From positions 7,258 to 71,257 of the forward strand of contig NZ_QAJL01000004.1 of assembly GCF_003852525.1 (NCBI RefSeq): a stretch of 64,000 bases of DNA, written 5' to 3'. Shown piece by piece: positions 8,349-16,992 of the stretch (within the stretch, counting starts at the first letter, position 1; every line of letters begins with the position of its first letter). A program made the position numbers and the translations under genes. Below the pieces are notes generated by a model. The model worked only from the letters and a program-made list of their open reading frames with translations. It ran no database searches and was not told where the DNA came from. The stretch is from Pedobacter sp. KBW06 (GTDB taxonomy: Bacteria; Bacteroidota; Bacteroidia; Sphingobacteriales; Sphingobacteriaceae).

Positions 8349-9338
8349 TTAACGATTATAGGTTGTAAAATCTTTGTGTTCTTTATTAATTAAGGCATCA
8401 GCAGGTAAAGATTTGAAATATTCATACGTAATTTTCAGTCCTTCTGCACGGCTTACTTTAGGCTCCCAACCAAGAATTTCCCTTGCTTTTGTAATATCCG
8501 GGCGTCTTTGTTTAGGATCATCAACAGGTAAATCTCTTAACACCAGCTTCTGATTTGTTCCTGTAAGCTTGATGATTTCTTCACCAAATTGCTTAATGGT
8601 AATTTCATCCGGGTTACCAATGTTTACAGGCATGGCATAATCGCTCAACAGCAGTCTGTAAATCCCTTCTACCAAATCATCCACATAGCAGAATGAGCGG
8701 GTTTGAGAACCATCACCAAATACGGTCAGGTCTTCCCCACGCAATGCCTGTCCGATGAAAGCAGGTAAAACACGTCCGTCATTCAGACGCATTCTCGGTC
8801 CATAAGTATTGAAAATCCTAACGATTCTCGTTTCTAAACCATGGAAAGTATGGTAAGCCATGGTCATTGCTTCCTGAAAACGCTTCGCTTCGTCGTATAC
8901 GCCTCTCGGACCAACGGGGTTTACATTTCCCCAATATTCTTCCGGCTGAGGATTTACATTTGGATCACCATAGACTTCAGAAGTAGAAGCAATCAGCATC
9001 CTCGCATTTTTACTCTTTGCCAGGCCTAATAAATTATGTGTTCCAAGGGAACCCACCTTTAAAGTTTGAATCGGGATTTTCAGATAATCAATAGGACTTG
9101 CCGGAGATGCAAAATGAAGGATATAGTCCAGTTCACCTGCAACATAGACAAACTTAGAAACATCATGATGGGCAAACTCAAAGTTCTCCAGCTTAAAAAG
9201 ATGTTCAATGTTTTTGAGATCACCTGTGATCAGGTTATCCATTGCGATGACATGGTAATCTTCTTTGATGAACCTATCGCATAGGTGTGATCCTAAGAAC
9301 CCTGCGGCTCCTGTAATTAATACTCTTTTACGTCCCAT
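8349..9338 (-). CDS. UDP-glucuronate decarboxylase (UDP-xylose synthase)
   Basis: Extended SDR that oxidises and decarboxylates UDP-glucuronate to UDP-xylose. The 329 residues carry GAAGFLG at 10-16, the acidic residue Glu121 in STSEVYGDP that distinguishes UXS from dehydratases (Asp-Glu), and Tyr148/Lys152 in YDEAK. FNTYGPRMR is typical of the UXS group. Its ATG overlaps the ugd stop by one base (TAATG), which couples production of UDP-glucuronate to its consumption. Confidence 0.94.
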   Translation of the reverse strand: MGRKRVLITGAAGFLGSHLCDRFIKEDYHVIAMDNLITGDLKNIEHLFKLENFEFAHHDVSKFVYVAGELDYILHFASPASPIDYLKIPIQTLKVGSLGTHNLLGLAKSKNARMLIASTSEVYGDPNVNPQPEEYWGNVNPVGPRGVYDEAKRFQEAMTMAYHTFHGLETRIVRIFNTYGPRMRLNDGRVLPAFIGQALRGEDLTVFGDGSQTRSFCYVDDLVEGIYRLLLSDYAMPVNIGNPDEITIKQFGEEIIKLTGTNQKLVLRDLPVDDPKQRRPDITKAREILGWEPKVSRAEGLKITYEYFKSLPADALINKEHKDFTTYNR

Positions 9339-10648
9339 TAATCTATAAGTTTACGGCCAACACTGTTATAATAATATCCTAAGTCGATCATTTTCTCCAG
9401 ATCGTATAGATTACGTCCATCAAAAATCACCTTATTACTCAGCACTTCTTCCATTTTCTCAAAATCAGGATTCCTGAAGACAGACCATTCTGTAGCAATC
9501 AATAACGCATCCGCATGTTGTAATGCTTCATACTGATCTTCTACATAATTGATTTTATCTCCTAAAAGTCGTTTCACATTAGCCATAGCTTCCGGATCGA
9601 AAGCCGTTACTGTGGCACCATGTTTAACCAGTTCATCGATGATATACAAGGCCGGAGCTTCGCGGATATCATCCGTTTCCGGCTTAAATGCCAGTCCCCA
9701 TAACGCAAAGTGTTTGCCTTTCAGATCACCTTTATAATATTTCAGCAGCTTTTCTACCAAAACTGTCTTTTGTTTCTCATTCACTTCCATCACCGCTTTC
9801 AGGATCTGGAAATCATAATTGTTTTCATCCGCAGATTTCGCCAATGCCTGAACATCCTTAGGGAAACAGCTTCCGCCATACCCGATTCCAGGGAAAAGAA
9901 AGCGTTTACCAATCCTCGCATCCGATCCGATTCCTTTACGTACCGCATCAACATCTGCACCAACAATCTCACAAAGATTTGCGATCTCATTCATAAAGGT
10001 AATTTTTGTCGCCAGAAAGGAATTTGCCGCATATTTTGTCAGCTCTGAAGAACGTTCATCCATAAACAATACCGGATTTCCCTGTCTAACATAAGGGCCG
10101 TACAACTCAGACATCAGTTTCTGTGCCCTTTCACTCCTGGTTCCGATTACGACACGGTCTGGTTTCATAAAATCTTCCACCGCTACACCTTCGCGTAAAA
10201 ACTCAGGGTTAGAAACGACATCAATCTCGATATTGGTATGTGCTTTAAAAACCGCTTGTACCTTATCTGCCGTTCCCACAGGAACTGTAGACTTATTCAC
10301 GATGACTTTGTATTCAGTAACTAATTTAGAAATGTCTTTTGCCGCACCAAGAATATAAGAAAGATCTGCTGCCCCATCTCCTCCCGGAGGAGTTGGCAAC
10401 GCCATAAAGATAATCTGTGCATCTTTAATTCCATGAGCCAGATCGGTAGTAAAAGTCAACCTTCCCTGTGCAATATTCCGGTGAAATAACACATCAAGTC
10501 CTGGTTCATAGATCGGTACCTGACCTTCCTGCATTTTCTGTACTTTGGCAGCATCTATATCTACACAGATTACTTTATTTCCTGTTTCTGCTAAACAGGT
10601 ACCGGTAACCAAACCCACATATCCTGTCCCAATAACAGCTATTTTCAT
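9338..10648 (-). CDS. ugd: UDP-glucose 6-dehydrogenase
   Basis: Oxidises UDP-glucose to UDP-glucuronate with two NAD. The 436-residue protein has the N-terminal NAD motif GTGYVG (7-12), the catalytic Cys261 in GYGGSCFPKD, the conserved NPEFLREG stretch, and the C-terminal UDP-binding domain beginning near residue 320 (WGLAFKPETDDIREAP). It is the first gene of the minus-strand operon ugd-uxs-galE-unknown-rfbB and is transcribed away from waaA across a 63-base spacer in which I see no convincing promoter match on the minus strand. Confidence 0.96.
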   Translation of the reverse strand: MKIAVIGTGYVGLVTGTCLAETGNKVICVDIDAAKVQKMQEGQVPIYEPGLDVLFHRNIAQGRLTFTTDLAHGIKDAQIIFMALPTPPGGDGAADLSYILGAAKDISKLVTEYKVIVNKSTVPVGTADKVQAVFKAHTNIEIDVVSNPEFLREGVAVEDFMKPDRVVIGTRSERAQKLMSELYGPYVRQGNPVLFMDERSSELTKYAANSFLATKITFMNEIANLCEIVGADVDAVRKGIGSDARIGKRFLFPGIGYGGSCFPKDVQALAKSADENNYDFQILKAVMEVNEKQKTVLVEKLLKYYKGDLKGKHFALWGLAFKPETDDIREAPALYIIDELVKHGATVTAFDPEAMANVKRLLGDKINYVEDQYEALQHADALLIATEWSVFRNPDFEKMEEVLSNKVIFDGRNLYDLEKMIDLGYYYNSVGRKLID

Positions 10649-10711
10649 ATATTAATTACGTTTTAATTTTAATGGAGTATCTTCGGCTAAGATAATAAAT
10701 AAACACACAAA

Positions 10712-11929
10712 ATGCTTTGGCTTTATAATATAGGAATCTCATTTTACGGATTAATCGTTAGCGCATTTTCTATATTCAATTCCAAGGCCAAACTGTTCAT
10801 TGAGGGGCGAAAAAATATTTTTGATCACATAGAAAAAACCATTGACGGCACAAAGAAGCACATTTGGTTTCACTTTGCCTCTTTAGGTGAGTTCGAACAG
10901 GGCAGACCTCTTCTGGAAAAGGTCAAGGAATTACATCCCCAAAAAAGAATAGTTATTACATTTTTCTCCCCATCGGGATATGAAATCAGGAAAAACTATG
11001 CACTTGCATCCGGTGTTTTTTATCTGCCGCTGGATTCGGCCGGTAATGCCAAAAGGTTCATTTCACTGATCAATCCGGAGATGGCCATTTTTACCAAATA
11101 CGAGTTCTGGTATCATTATTTTAAAACCCTGAACGACCAGCAAATCCCTTTATACCTCATTTCAGGAATATTCCGGCCAAATCAGATTTTCTTTCGCTGG
11201 TATGGTTCATTTCATCGCCGGATCCTGGGTTTTGTAGACCATTTCTTTGTACAAAATACCGAGAGTGTGAATTTGTTAAAGCAATTACAACTTGAAAATG
11301 CCAGTCTGAGTGGAGACACCCGCTTTGACCGGGTAGCAGAAAATGCATCATCCCCTAAAAAGGTTACACTTGTGGAAAACGAGTGGATAAAGAAGCCTGT
11401 ATTTGTTGCAGGATCAACATGGCCTGCAGATGAACGTTTAATCGCGGTATTAATTCAACAACAACCAGATTGGCAATTCATTATTGCGCCCCATGAAATT
11501 GACGAAGCGCATATCCATGACATTGAGAAACTGATTCCCGGAGCGCTGCGCTATTCCAACTTACATAATGGTAAGGCAGAGACCGCTCAAACCTTAATTA
11601 TAGACAATATCGGCTTGCTTTCTTCTCTTTATCAATATGCCAGCGTTGCTTATATCGGAGGTGGCTTTGGCGTAGGCATTCACAATACCTTAGAAGCAGC
11701 AGCCTTTGGCATTCCAGTTATTTTTGGCCCTAAATACGATAAATTTCAGGAGGCTAAAGATTTGATTGCCCTTACTGCAGCCAGGAGTATTGAAACAGAA
11801 AGCGACCTTTCCGCAGCCTTTACCCATTTCATAGCGCATAAGGAAGCTGGAAAGATCGCCCAAAAATATGTAAATGAAAAAACGGGATCAACCCGTCAGA
11901 TTCTGGAATTTATAGAAAAGCAGTTTTAG
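10712..11929 (+). CDS. waaA: Kdo (3-deoxy-D-manno-octulosonate) transferase
   Basis: Membrane-anchored GT-B glycosyltransferase that adds Kdo from CMP-Kdo to the lipid A precursor. The 405 residues begin with a hydrophobic anchor (about 1-22), then the N-terminal domain with the WFHFASLGEFEQ motif and the TKYEFWYHYF stretch. The C-terminal nucleotide-binding domain has VAGSTWPADE and GGGFGVGIHNTLEAAAFGIPVIFGP. Number of Kdo units added is not predictable. Its stop overlaps that of hemH by four bases tail to tail, leaving no room for a terminator. Confidence 0.94.
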   Translation: MLWLYNIGISFYGLIVSAFSIFNSKAKLFIEGRKNIFDHIEKTIDGTKKHIWFHFASLGEFEQGRPLLEKVKELHPQKRIVITFFSPSGYEIRKNYALASGVFYLPLDSAGNAKRFISLINPEMAIFTKYEFWYHYFKTLNDQQIPLYLISGIFRPNQIFFRWYGSFHRRILGFVDHFFVQNTESVNLLKQLQLENASLSGDTRFDRVAENASSPKKVTLVENEWIKKPVFVAGSTWPADERLIAVLIQQQPDWQFIIAPHEIDEAHIHDIEKLIPGALRYSNLHNGKAETAQTLIIDNIGLLSSLYQYASVAYIGGGFGVGIHNTLEAAAFGIPVIFGPKYDKFQEAKDLIALTAARSIETESDLSAAFTHFIAHKEAGKIAQKYVNEKTGSTRQILEFIEKQF

Positions 11930-12939
11930 TCTCTTACCATCGCAACCAATGCCTCGATGAATTTAGGATCATCATTCAGACTCGCAACGAGCTGAACTTC
12001 TTCTCCACCCAGCGCCCTAAACTCTTCATGGTATTCTACACTTACCTCATACAAGGTTTCCAGACAATCCGCTACGAAGGCCGGACAGAACACAAGCAGC
12101 CGTTTTTTACCCTTCTCAGCAAGCTCTTTTAAAACTTCGCTGGTATAAGGTTGTACCCATGGTTCTTTTCCTAATCTGGACTGGAAACATACAGAATATT
12201 TTTCCGCTGGAATATTTAGACGTTTAGCTATCAGCCTTGCCGTATCATGGCATTGTGCAGAATAGCAAAACTTGTTGACATCTGTTAAGGTAGCACAGCA
12301 ATCATTTTTTTTCAGACAATGCTGACCGCTATGGTCGCATTTTTTCAGTTGTCTTTCCGGTAAACCATGAAAGCTGAACAAAATCTGATCATAACTTTCC
12401 GGTTGATATTTTTCTGCATTTTGAGCAAAAGTATCAATCATCAATTCATTATCATGAAAGGAATTAATGAAACTTATCGGTGGAATCGTCTGCCATTTAC
12501 CCACCAGCTCCATTACTTTCTGGATCACAGACCCTGTACTGGCAGAAGCATATTGAGGAAACAACGGGATCACCTGTATACTTTCTACCATCGCCGTTTT
12601 CAGCTTATCTAAAGCAGAAGCGATGGAGGGATTTTGGTAACGCATGGCCAGCTCTACATGGTATTCATCACCCAGTTTTTCCTGAACCATAGCCACCTGA
12701 ATCTTACTGAAATACAGCAATGGGGATCCATTTTCGTCCCATATCTCTTTATACAACTTAGAAGTCTTCGGACTGCGAAAAGGAACAATGATGCCCTTTA
12801 CCAGTAATGTTCTTTTGAAAGCATTAATATCAATTACCCGCTCATCCATCAGAAACTCATCCAGATATGTCCGTACATCACTTACTTCCGGACTATCCGG
12901 AGTTCCCAAATTCACTAGTAATACGCCCTTTTTTCCCAT
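11926..12939 (-). CDS. hemH: Ferrochelatase
   Basis: Inserts ferrous iron into protoporphyrin IX (or coproporphyrin III, depending on the route) in haem synthesis. The 337-residue protein has the NLGTPDSP opening, the catalytic His191 in SFHGLPERQ, and the acidic WDENGSPLLY region. A cysteine-rich segment follows the catalytic site (Cys201, 208, 214, 215, 225, 230), which could bind a metal or Fe-S cluster, as some bacterial ferrochelatases do. Its promoter element ends eight bases before the ATG. It converges with waaA. Confidence 0.95.
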   Translation of the reverse strand: MGKKGVLLVNLGTPDSPEVSDVRTYLDEFLMDERVIDINAFKRTLLVKGIIVPFRSPKTSKLYKEIWDENGSPLLYFSKIQVAMVQEKLGDEYHVELAMRYQNPSIASALDKLKTAMVESIQVIPLFPQYASASTGSVIQKVMELVGKWQTIPPISFINSFHDNELMIDTFAQNAEKYQPESYDQILFSFHGLPERQLKKCDHSGQHCLKKNDCCATLTDVNKFCYSAQCHDTARLIAKRLNIPAEKYSVCFQSRLGKEPWVQPYTSEVLKELAEKGKKRLLVFCPAFVADCLETLYEVSVEYHEEFRALGGEEVQLVASLNDDPKFIEALVAMVRD

Positions 12940-12947
12940 AATTTTAG

Positions 12948-12955
12948 CAAAAATA
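12948..12955 (-). promoter_or_regulatory. -7 promoter element for hemH
   Basis: Minus strand TATTTTTG matches TAnnTTTG exactly and lies eight bases before the start codon, predicting a very short or absent leader. Confidence 0.55.
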
Positions 12956-13029
12956 ACTAATCCATTGATTATAACCCCGTATCTCCTAAGGGAAAACCAA
13001 TAATTACTTTTTAATGATGTTTGATTATT

Positions 13030-13878
13030 TTAATAAGATTCCAGCTTAGCCTTAACCTGCTCCATTAGCCACATCGGCGTAGAGGTTGCCCCACAAATTC
13101 CAACTTTATCCTGAGCAGAGAACCAATTCAGGTCGATCTCCTCGATGGTAGAGATGAAATAAGCGTTGTCATTGTATTTTTTGCACACATCATACAATAC
13201 TTTTCCATTGGAGGATTTCTTGCCGGATACAAAGAGAATTTTATCGAAATTAACGACGAATTTCTCCAGATCACCATATCTGTTGGAAACCTGTCTGCAA
13301 ATGGTGTCATTTGCTTTCACGTCGTATCCCCTGCTGATCAGTTCGTCTTTGATGTGGTAAAATTTATCTGTGCTCTTTGTGGTCTGGCTATACAGCGTAA
13401 ACTTCGGCGGCAGTGCTACTTCGTCCAGTTCTGCAAGGTCCTGAAAAACGATCGCTTTTCCATCGGTCTGTCCCTGCAATCCAATAACTTCCGCATGGCC
13501 ATGCTTCCCAAAAATCAGAATCTGTTCGTCTTCGTCATGAGAATTTTTGATTCTGTTCTGCAGTTTTAGTACCACCGGACAAGAAGCATCAATTAAGATC
13601 AGCTCATTCTCCAAAGCAAGCTGATAGGTGGACGGAGCCTCTCCATGTGCACGGATCAGGACTTTTTCCTTCTTCAATTCACGCAGTTGTTCATGATCGA
13701 TGATCCTTAGCCCTTTAGCTGTTAAGCGCTTCACTTCCTCATCATTGTGTACAATGTCGCCCAGGCAATACAAATATTCTTCTTCATCGAGAATGTCTTC
13801 AGCCATGTCGATCGCATACACCACTCCGAAACAAAACCCTGATGCCTTATCTATAGTTACGGCTAAATCGTATTTCAT
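13030..13878 (-). CDS. ispH: 4-hydroxy-3-methylbut-2-enyl diphosphate reductase
   Basis: Last step of the MEP isoprenoid pathway: a [4Fe-4S] enzyme that makes IPP and DMAPP from HMBPP. The 282-residue protein keeps the three cluster cysteines Cys16 (GFCFGV), Cys100 (DASCPV) and Cys194 (DTICRQ), the substrate histidines His44 and His78, and the proton-relay Glu130 (GHAEV). The tail GICGATSTPMWLMEQV is typical of the family. It is transcribed alone from a promoter with a -7 match 30 bases before the ATG. Confidence 0.95.
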   Translation of the reverse strand: MKYDLAVTIDKASGFCFGVVYAIDMAEDILDEEEYLYCLGDIVHNDEEVKRLTAKGLRIIDHEQLRELKKEKVLIRAHGEAPSTYQLALENELILIDASCPVVLKLQNRIKNSHDEDEQILIFGKHGHAEVIGLQGQTDGKAIVFQDLAELDEVALPPKFTLYSQTTKSTDKFYHIKDELISRGYDVKANDTICRQVSNRYGDLEKFVVNFDKILFVSGKKSSNGKVLYDVCKKYNDNAYFISTIEEIDLNWFSAQDKVGICGATSTPMWLMEQVKAKLESY

Positions 13879-13908
13879 AAATCAATTATATAGAAACCAA
13901 TGAGACTA

Positions 13909-13916
13909 CAAAATTA
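13909..13916 (-). promoter_or_regulatory. -7 promoter element for ispH
   Basis: Minus strand TAATTTTG is an exact TAnnTTTG match, 30 bases before the ispH ATG. Confidence 0.55.
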
Positions 13917-13936
13917 CACAAAAAGAGTTTGATATG

Positions 13937-14902
13937 CTATTTCTTATCGCTAAGACCTGAGAATAGCCGATTCCATATGTTACTAAGCAATAGCCATACC
14001 AGGGCCAGCATTTGCAACGGATGCAGCAAAATATTGGGAACAGGATGCTGAGCCGACAAAAATGAAGTCATCACCCTCGATAAAAAGATCAGGCCGAAAG
14101 GCAAAACCAAAAATGCAGGTTCCAGCTCTATGCTCATAATGATGGGGCCAGCAATGACAAAAATTAAATAGAAAACAGCAACTAAGACGTTGTTGCTAAA
14201 GTTGAGCATCAGGCCCCTGGAAAAAGCAAGAGAACCGGGTTCCAGTTGTCTTGCTCCAAAATAAATCAGTCTGTTGCCTAGCAGAACATCTGCCTTCAAG
14301 CCCTCCTGCTTTACCATTTTAACAATTTCCACCGCCCTGGATGCCCTTCGTTTTACCCTCTCGTCCCATTTAAACCGGCGATACAGCGAGGCATCAAAAA
14401 AAAGACAGGATTCATTTGCGGTTGCAAATACAGGATGATTGATCAGGCGGACCAGTCTTAAGGGGAACAGGTTTAACAAGACAAAGTCGGTTAAAGGATA
14501 AACGCAGTTTGCCAGGAAACCCCTGTTTCTTTGGGTTGGGATTACGCTGAGCAAAGCGAGATTAAATATTTTTGTCCGATAAATCAGACTGTGAATAAAG
14601 CCATTCTTCAACAGGGTATCTGCCGTTAAAAACAAGAAATAATCACCTGTAGCTTCCTTTACAGAGAAAGGAGTTGCCCCATATTGAATAATGATTTGCA
14701 AATGTTTATAATCCTGCGCAGCTATGGATGCCAATAGTTCATCCGCTTCAGACTTTTCTTTTTCAACCTTAATGATCAGGGAAACCAGATCGGTAAACTT
14801 TCTTCCATAATTTCCCATTTTTGGATTAGACAGAAAATTAAATAAGGTGACTGAAAAACGTAAGACTAAAAAAACGAGAACCGTATAAATGAAAATGATC
14901 AT
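13937..14902 (-). CDS. Degenerate GT2-like membrane glycosyltransferase
   Basis: 321 residues with an N-terminal membrane segment (about 1-22), a GT2-fold middle and three membrane segments near the C terminus (about 230-310). The layout matches membrane GT2 proteins of the carotenoid-glucosyltransferase type. Key motifs have decayed: the usual nucleotide-binding VDDGS is replaced by IIIQYGAT, the DXD metal site reads LTADT, and the ED of the catalytic-base motif is replaced within RRASRAVEIVK. It may be inactive or use altered chemistry. It overlaps the acyltransferase by four bases (ATGA), so the two are coupled and likely work on the same lipid. Confidence 0.7.
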   Translation of the reverse strand: MIIFIYTVLVFLVLRFSVTLFNFLSNPKMGNYGRKFTDLVSLIIKVEKEKSEADELLASIAAQDYKHLQIIIQYGATPFSVKEATGDYFLFLTADTLLKNGFIHSLIYRTKIFNLALLSVIPTQRNRGFLANCVYPLTDFVLLNLFPLRLVRLINHPVFATANESCLFFDASLYRRFKWDERVKRRASRAVEIVKMVKQEGLKADVLLGNRLIYFGARQLEPGSLAFSRGLMLNFSNNVLVAVFYLIFVIAGPIIMSIELEPAFLVLPFGLIFLSRVMTSFLSAQHPVPNILLHPLQMLALVWLLLSNIWNRLFSGLSDKK

Positions 14903-15522
14903 GCCACCTCTTTACTTTGTTTACTGACGGCATTGTTATAATGTTTGTTGTATTCTCTTTTCAACAACTGCAGGCTCATGTATTCTTCTGCTTCCCAACT
15001 TAAAAGGTGGCTTTCTGCCTTTGGCTTTCTTTTATCAAAGTAATCGATGAGTGTTGCGGAGAATATGATCTGGAATTTCTTTTTGGAAGCATTGATCAGC
15101 TGCATCACACCTCTTTCAAAGGAAATGCTATTGATATAACTCGTATAAAGCCTTCCCTGAGGGAATAACAGCACCAGGTTTTGCGGCTGGTCCAGGAGTT
15201 GTCCGGCATAGATCAATGTTTCTACCACATCTTTGCCTTTGGCATCTGCGGCAAAAGCACCAAGGTATTTCAAAAACCATTGCTTCCGGTAGTCTTCATC
15301 TGTCACCAGCACATGGAATTCTTTTTTAAATACTACCTTATTCAACTGGAACATCAGAAAACCATCCCACCAGCTAAAATGGTTAGACAAGAGCAATATG
15401 GCTTCATCTTCTTTAAGCTGAAGCCTGTTATAAGTATAGCTGGAAAAGTCCTTCTTTATGATATAAGCAATATACCAGGAAAAGAATTGAAAAATTATTG
15501 GGCTTTTACGGGACCGGTACAT
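14899..15522 (-). CDS. PlsC-type acyltransferase
   Basis: Membrane-associated acyltransferase of the glycerol-phosphate acyltransferase superfamily, 207 residues. It has the catalytic HX4D motif (His48 to Asp53, in NHFSWWDG) and a FPQGR block corresponding to the usual FPEGT substrate motif. It lacks the extra membrane segments of large PlsC proteins. The acceptor is unknown: the overlap with the glycosyltransferase-like gene suggests acylation of a glycolipid or terpenoid glycoside rather than lysophosphatidate. It begins 38 bases downstream of the phosphoribosyltransferase gene and may share its transcript. Confidence 0.85.
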   Translation of the reverse strand: MYRSRKSPIIFQFFSWYIAYIIKKDFSSYTYNRLQLKEDEAILLLSNHFSWWDGFLMFQLNKVVFKKEFHVLVTDEDYRKQWFLKYLGAFAADAKGKDVVETLIYAGQLLDQPQNLVLLFPQGRLYTSYINSISFERGVMQLINASKKKFQIIFSATLIDYFDKRKPKAESHLLSWEAEEYMSLQLLKREYNKHYNNAVSKQSKEVA

Positions 15523-15560
15523 CCCTCTAAAATGAGAAAAATAAGCTTTAAATGCAAAAA

Positions 15561-16070
15561 CTAACTCAAATAAACCCGGTCTTCCTCTCCCTCTACATCA
15601 ATAACTACATCAACATGTTCCTTTAAAACCGTCGACATTTGTAGTCCTACAAAATCTGTAGCAATGGGAAATATTTTATGACTCCTGTCTACCAGCACCA
15701 CTGTTCTGATTTTTTTATGGGGCGTATTCAGGAAAACACCGAGGCCATATGCCAATGTTTTTCCACTGTTCAATACATCATCCACTAAAATAATCACTTT
15801 ATTTTTCCAGTGACTTTCGTCTAAGTCGGTATTGGCAACGAGCTTCGTACTTACGCGGTCAAGGTCTACCTTCAGCATGGTGATCTTAAGATCGGAAATC
15901 TTAGACAAGACCTTTTTTAAACGCAATGCTATCTTATAGCCCCTATCCCATATTCCGGCCAATACAATTTCCTTCTCATCCAGGTTATCTTCCAAAACCT
16001 GGTAAGCGATCCTGTTAATCTTTTGTTGTATCTGCTTCTTATCAAGAATAAGCAATTGAGATTCTGCCAT
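15561..16070 (-). CDS. PyrR-type phosphoribosyltransferase
   Basis: Type I phosphoribosyltransferase fold, 169 residues, with the PRPP-binding loop IILVDDVLNSGKTL at about residues 92-105 and a LVDRSHK flexible-loop region. Resemblance is to PyrR (uracil phosphoribosyltransferase activity and, in some bacteria, pyrimidine attenuator) rather than to hypoxanthine or orotate enzymes. There is no pyrimidine gene nearby and no attenuator-like leader visible, so a regulatory role cannot be assumed. It is the first gene upstream of the acyltransferase on the minus strand. Confidence 0.85.
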   Translation of the reverse strand: MAESQLLILDKKQIQQKINRIAYQVLEDNLDEKEIVLAGIWDRGYKIALRLKKVLSKISDLKITMLKVDLDRVSTKLVANTDLDESHWKNKVIILVDDVLNSGKTLAYGLGVFLNTPHKKIRTVVLVDRSHKIFPIATDFVGLQMSTVLKEHVDVVIDVEGEEDRVYLS

Positions 16071-16119
16071 TTGTTATTTCATTGTTTATACTACAAAAAG
16101 AACGATTTTAAGGGTCATA

Positions 16120-16133
16120 TTCAAATATTTGAA
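16120..16133. repeat. Perfect 14-base palindrome
   Basis: TTCAAATATTTGAA is self-complementary. It lies 31 bases from the -35 element of the ECF-type promoter and between two divergent genes, a good place for an operator. Confidence 0.35.
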
Positions 16134-16150
16134 AAATATTTTCTAAATGA

Positions 16151-16180
16151 TGCAACGTTTCCTGCCTCGCAGCGTCTAAT
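16151..16180 (+). promoter_or_regulatory. ECF-sigma-type promoter for the GGSD-repeat gene
   Basis: TGCAACGTTT at 16151-16160 and CGTCTAAT at 16173-16180 form an AAC-N16-CGTC arrangement, the classic extracytoplasmic-function sigma promoter layout. Predicted transcription start is about 20 bases before the ATG at 16208. Confidence 0.6.
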
Positions 16181-16207
16181 CCATACAAACCTTAACAAAC
16201 CCACGAC

Positions 16208-16924
16208 ATGAAATGTATAACCATATTTAAATCTGCCCTCCCTGTACTTCTTGCATTTTCACTGAATACCCTGACTGCAACAGCACAAGAGAGCAAAAAT
16301 ATAGCACTTACCAATTTCAATGAAATAAGTGTTGCCAGCGGAATAGACCTTTACCTTACACAAAGCAATTCGGAAAACATCAAGATCAGCGGACATGAAG
16401 ACCTGATTAAAAATGTAGAAGTAGAAAAAAGCGGTTCTTCCCTGAATATCAGGTACAAAAAGAACATCAGCTGGCAGCGTATGTTTAAAGGTCAGACTTT
16501 AAAAGTTTATGTGAACTACAAGACTTTACAGGCCATTTCTGCAAGCGGAGGTAGTGATGTCTACGGGCAAAACACCTTAAAAACAACTTCACTTAAAATT
16601 CAGGCTTCAGGAGGCTCTGATATCAAATTGGAGATTGCTGCAAAAGATCTTGAACTGAGCGTAAGTGGTGGTTCTGATGCCAACCTTAAAGGAACAGTAA
16701 CCAATATGAACATCCAATCGAGCGGAGGCTCAGATGTTGAGGCCCTCAACCTGGTATCTGAATATGCAAAAGTAACTGCAAGTGGCGGTTCTGATGCCAA
16801 TGTACACGTTACAAAGGGATTGGAAGCGAGTGCAAGTGGCGGAAGTGACATCAATTACAAAGGAGATCCGGCTGTAAATAAAACATCATCCTCGAAAAGC
16901 GGAGACATAAAGAGAATAAAATAA
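16208..16924 (+). CDS. Secreted GGSD-repeat (DUF2807, head-GIN) protein
   Basis: 238 residues with a Sec signal peptide (cleavage after TATAQ, near residue 27). The rest is a DUF2807-type beta-solenoid: an SGGSD motif recurs six times about every 20 residues (ASGGSDVYG, ASGGSDIKL, VSGGSDANL, SSGGSDVEA, ASGGSDANV, ASGGSDINY). The regular GGSD turns are typical of parallel beta-helix rungs. These proteins are envelope-located and often called putative auto-transporter adhesins, but function is unproven. The upstream ECF-type promoter suggests control by an envelope-stress or surface-signal sigma factor. Confidence 0.88.
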   Translation: MKCITIFKSALPVLLAFSLNTLTATAQESKNIALTNFNEISVASGIDLYLTQSNSENIKISGHEDLIKNVEVEKSGSSLNIRYKKNISWQRMFKGQTLKVYVNYKTLQAISASGGSDVYGQNTLKTTSLKIQASGGSDIKLEIAAKDLELSVSGGSDANLKGTVTNMNIQSSGGSDVEALNLVSEYAKVTASGGSDANVHVTKGLEASASGGSDINYKGDPAVNKTSSSKSGDIKRIK

Positions 16925-16948
16925 TTTAGACCATTAGTTTTTAGTTTA

Positions 16949-16985
16949 TCCCTACACAGGAATTCCTGGTAGGGATTTTTTTGCT
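16949..16985 (+). terminator. Rho-independent terminator after the GGSD-repeat gene
   Basis: TCCCTAC and CAGG arms pair with CCTG and GTAGGGA around an AATT loop, followed by a T run. It ends less than ten bases before the next start codon. Confidence 0.85.
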
Positions 16986-16992
16986 TTTTTAT

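Noticed and set aside
16981..16992. TTG start for the serine hydrolase
   Set aside because: It falls in the terminator T-tract; ATG 16993 begins a good signal peptide.
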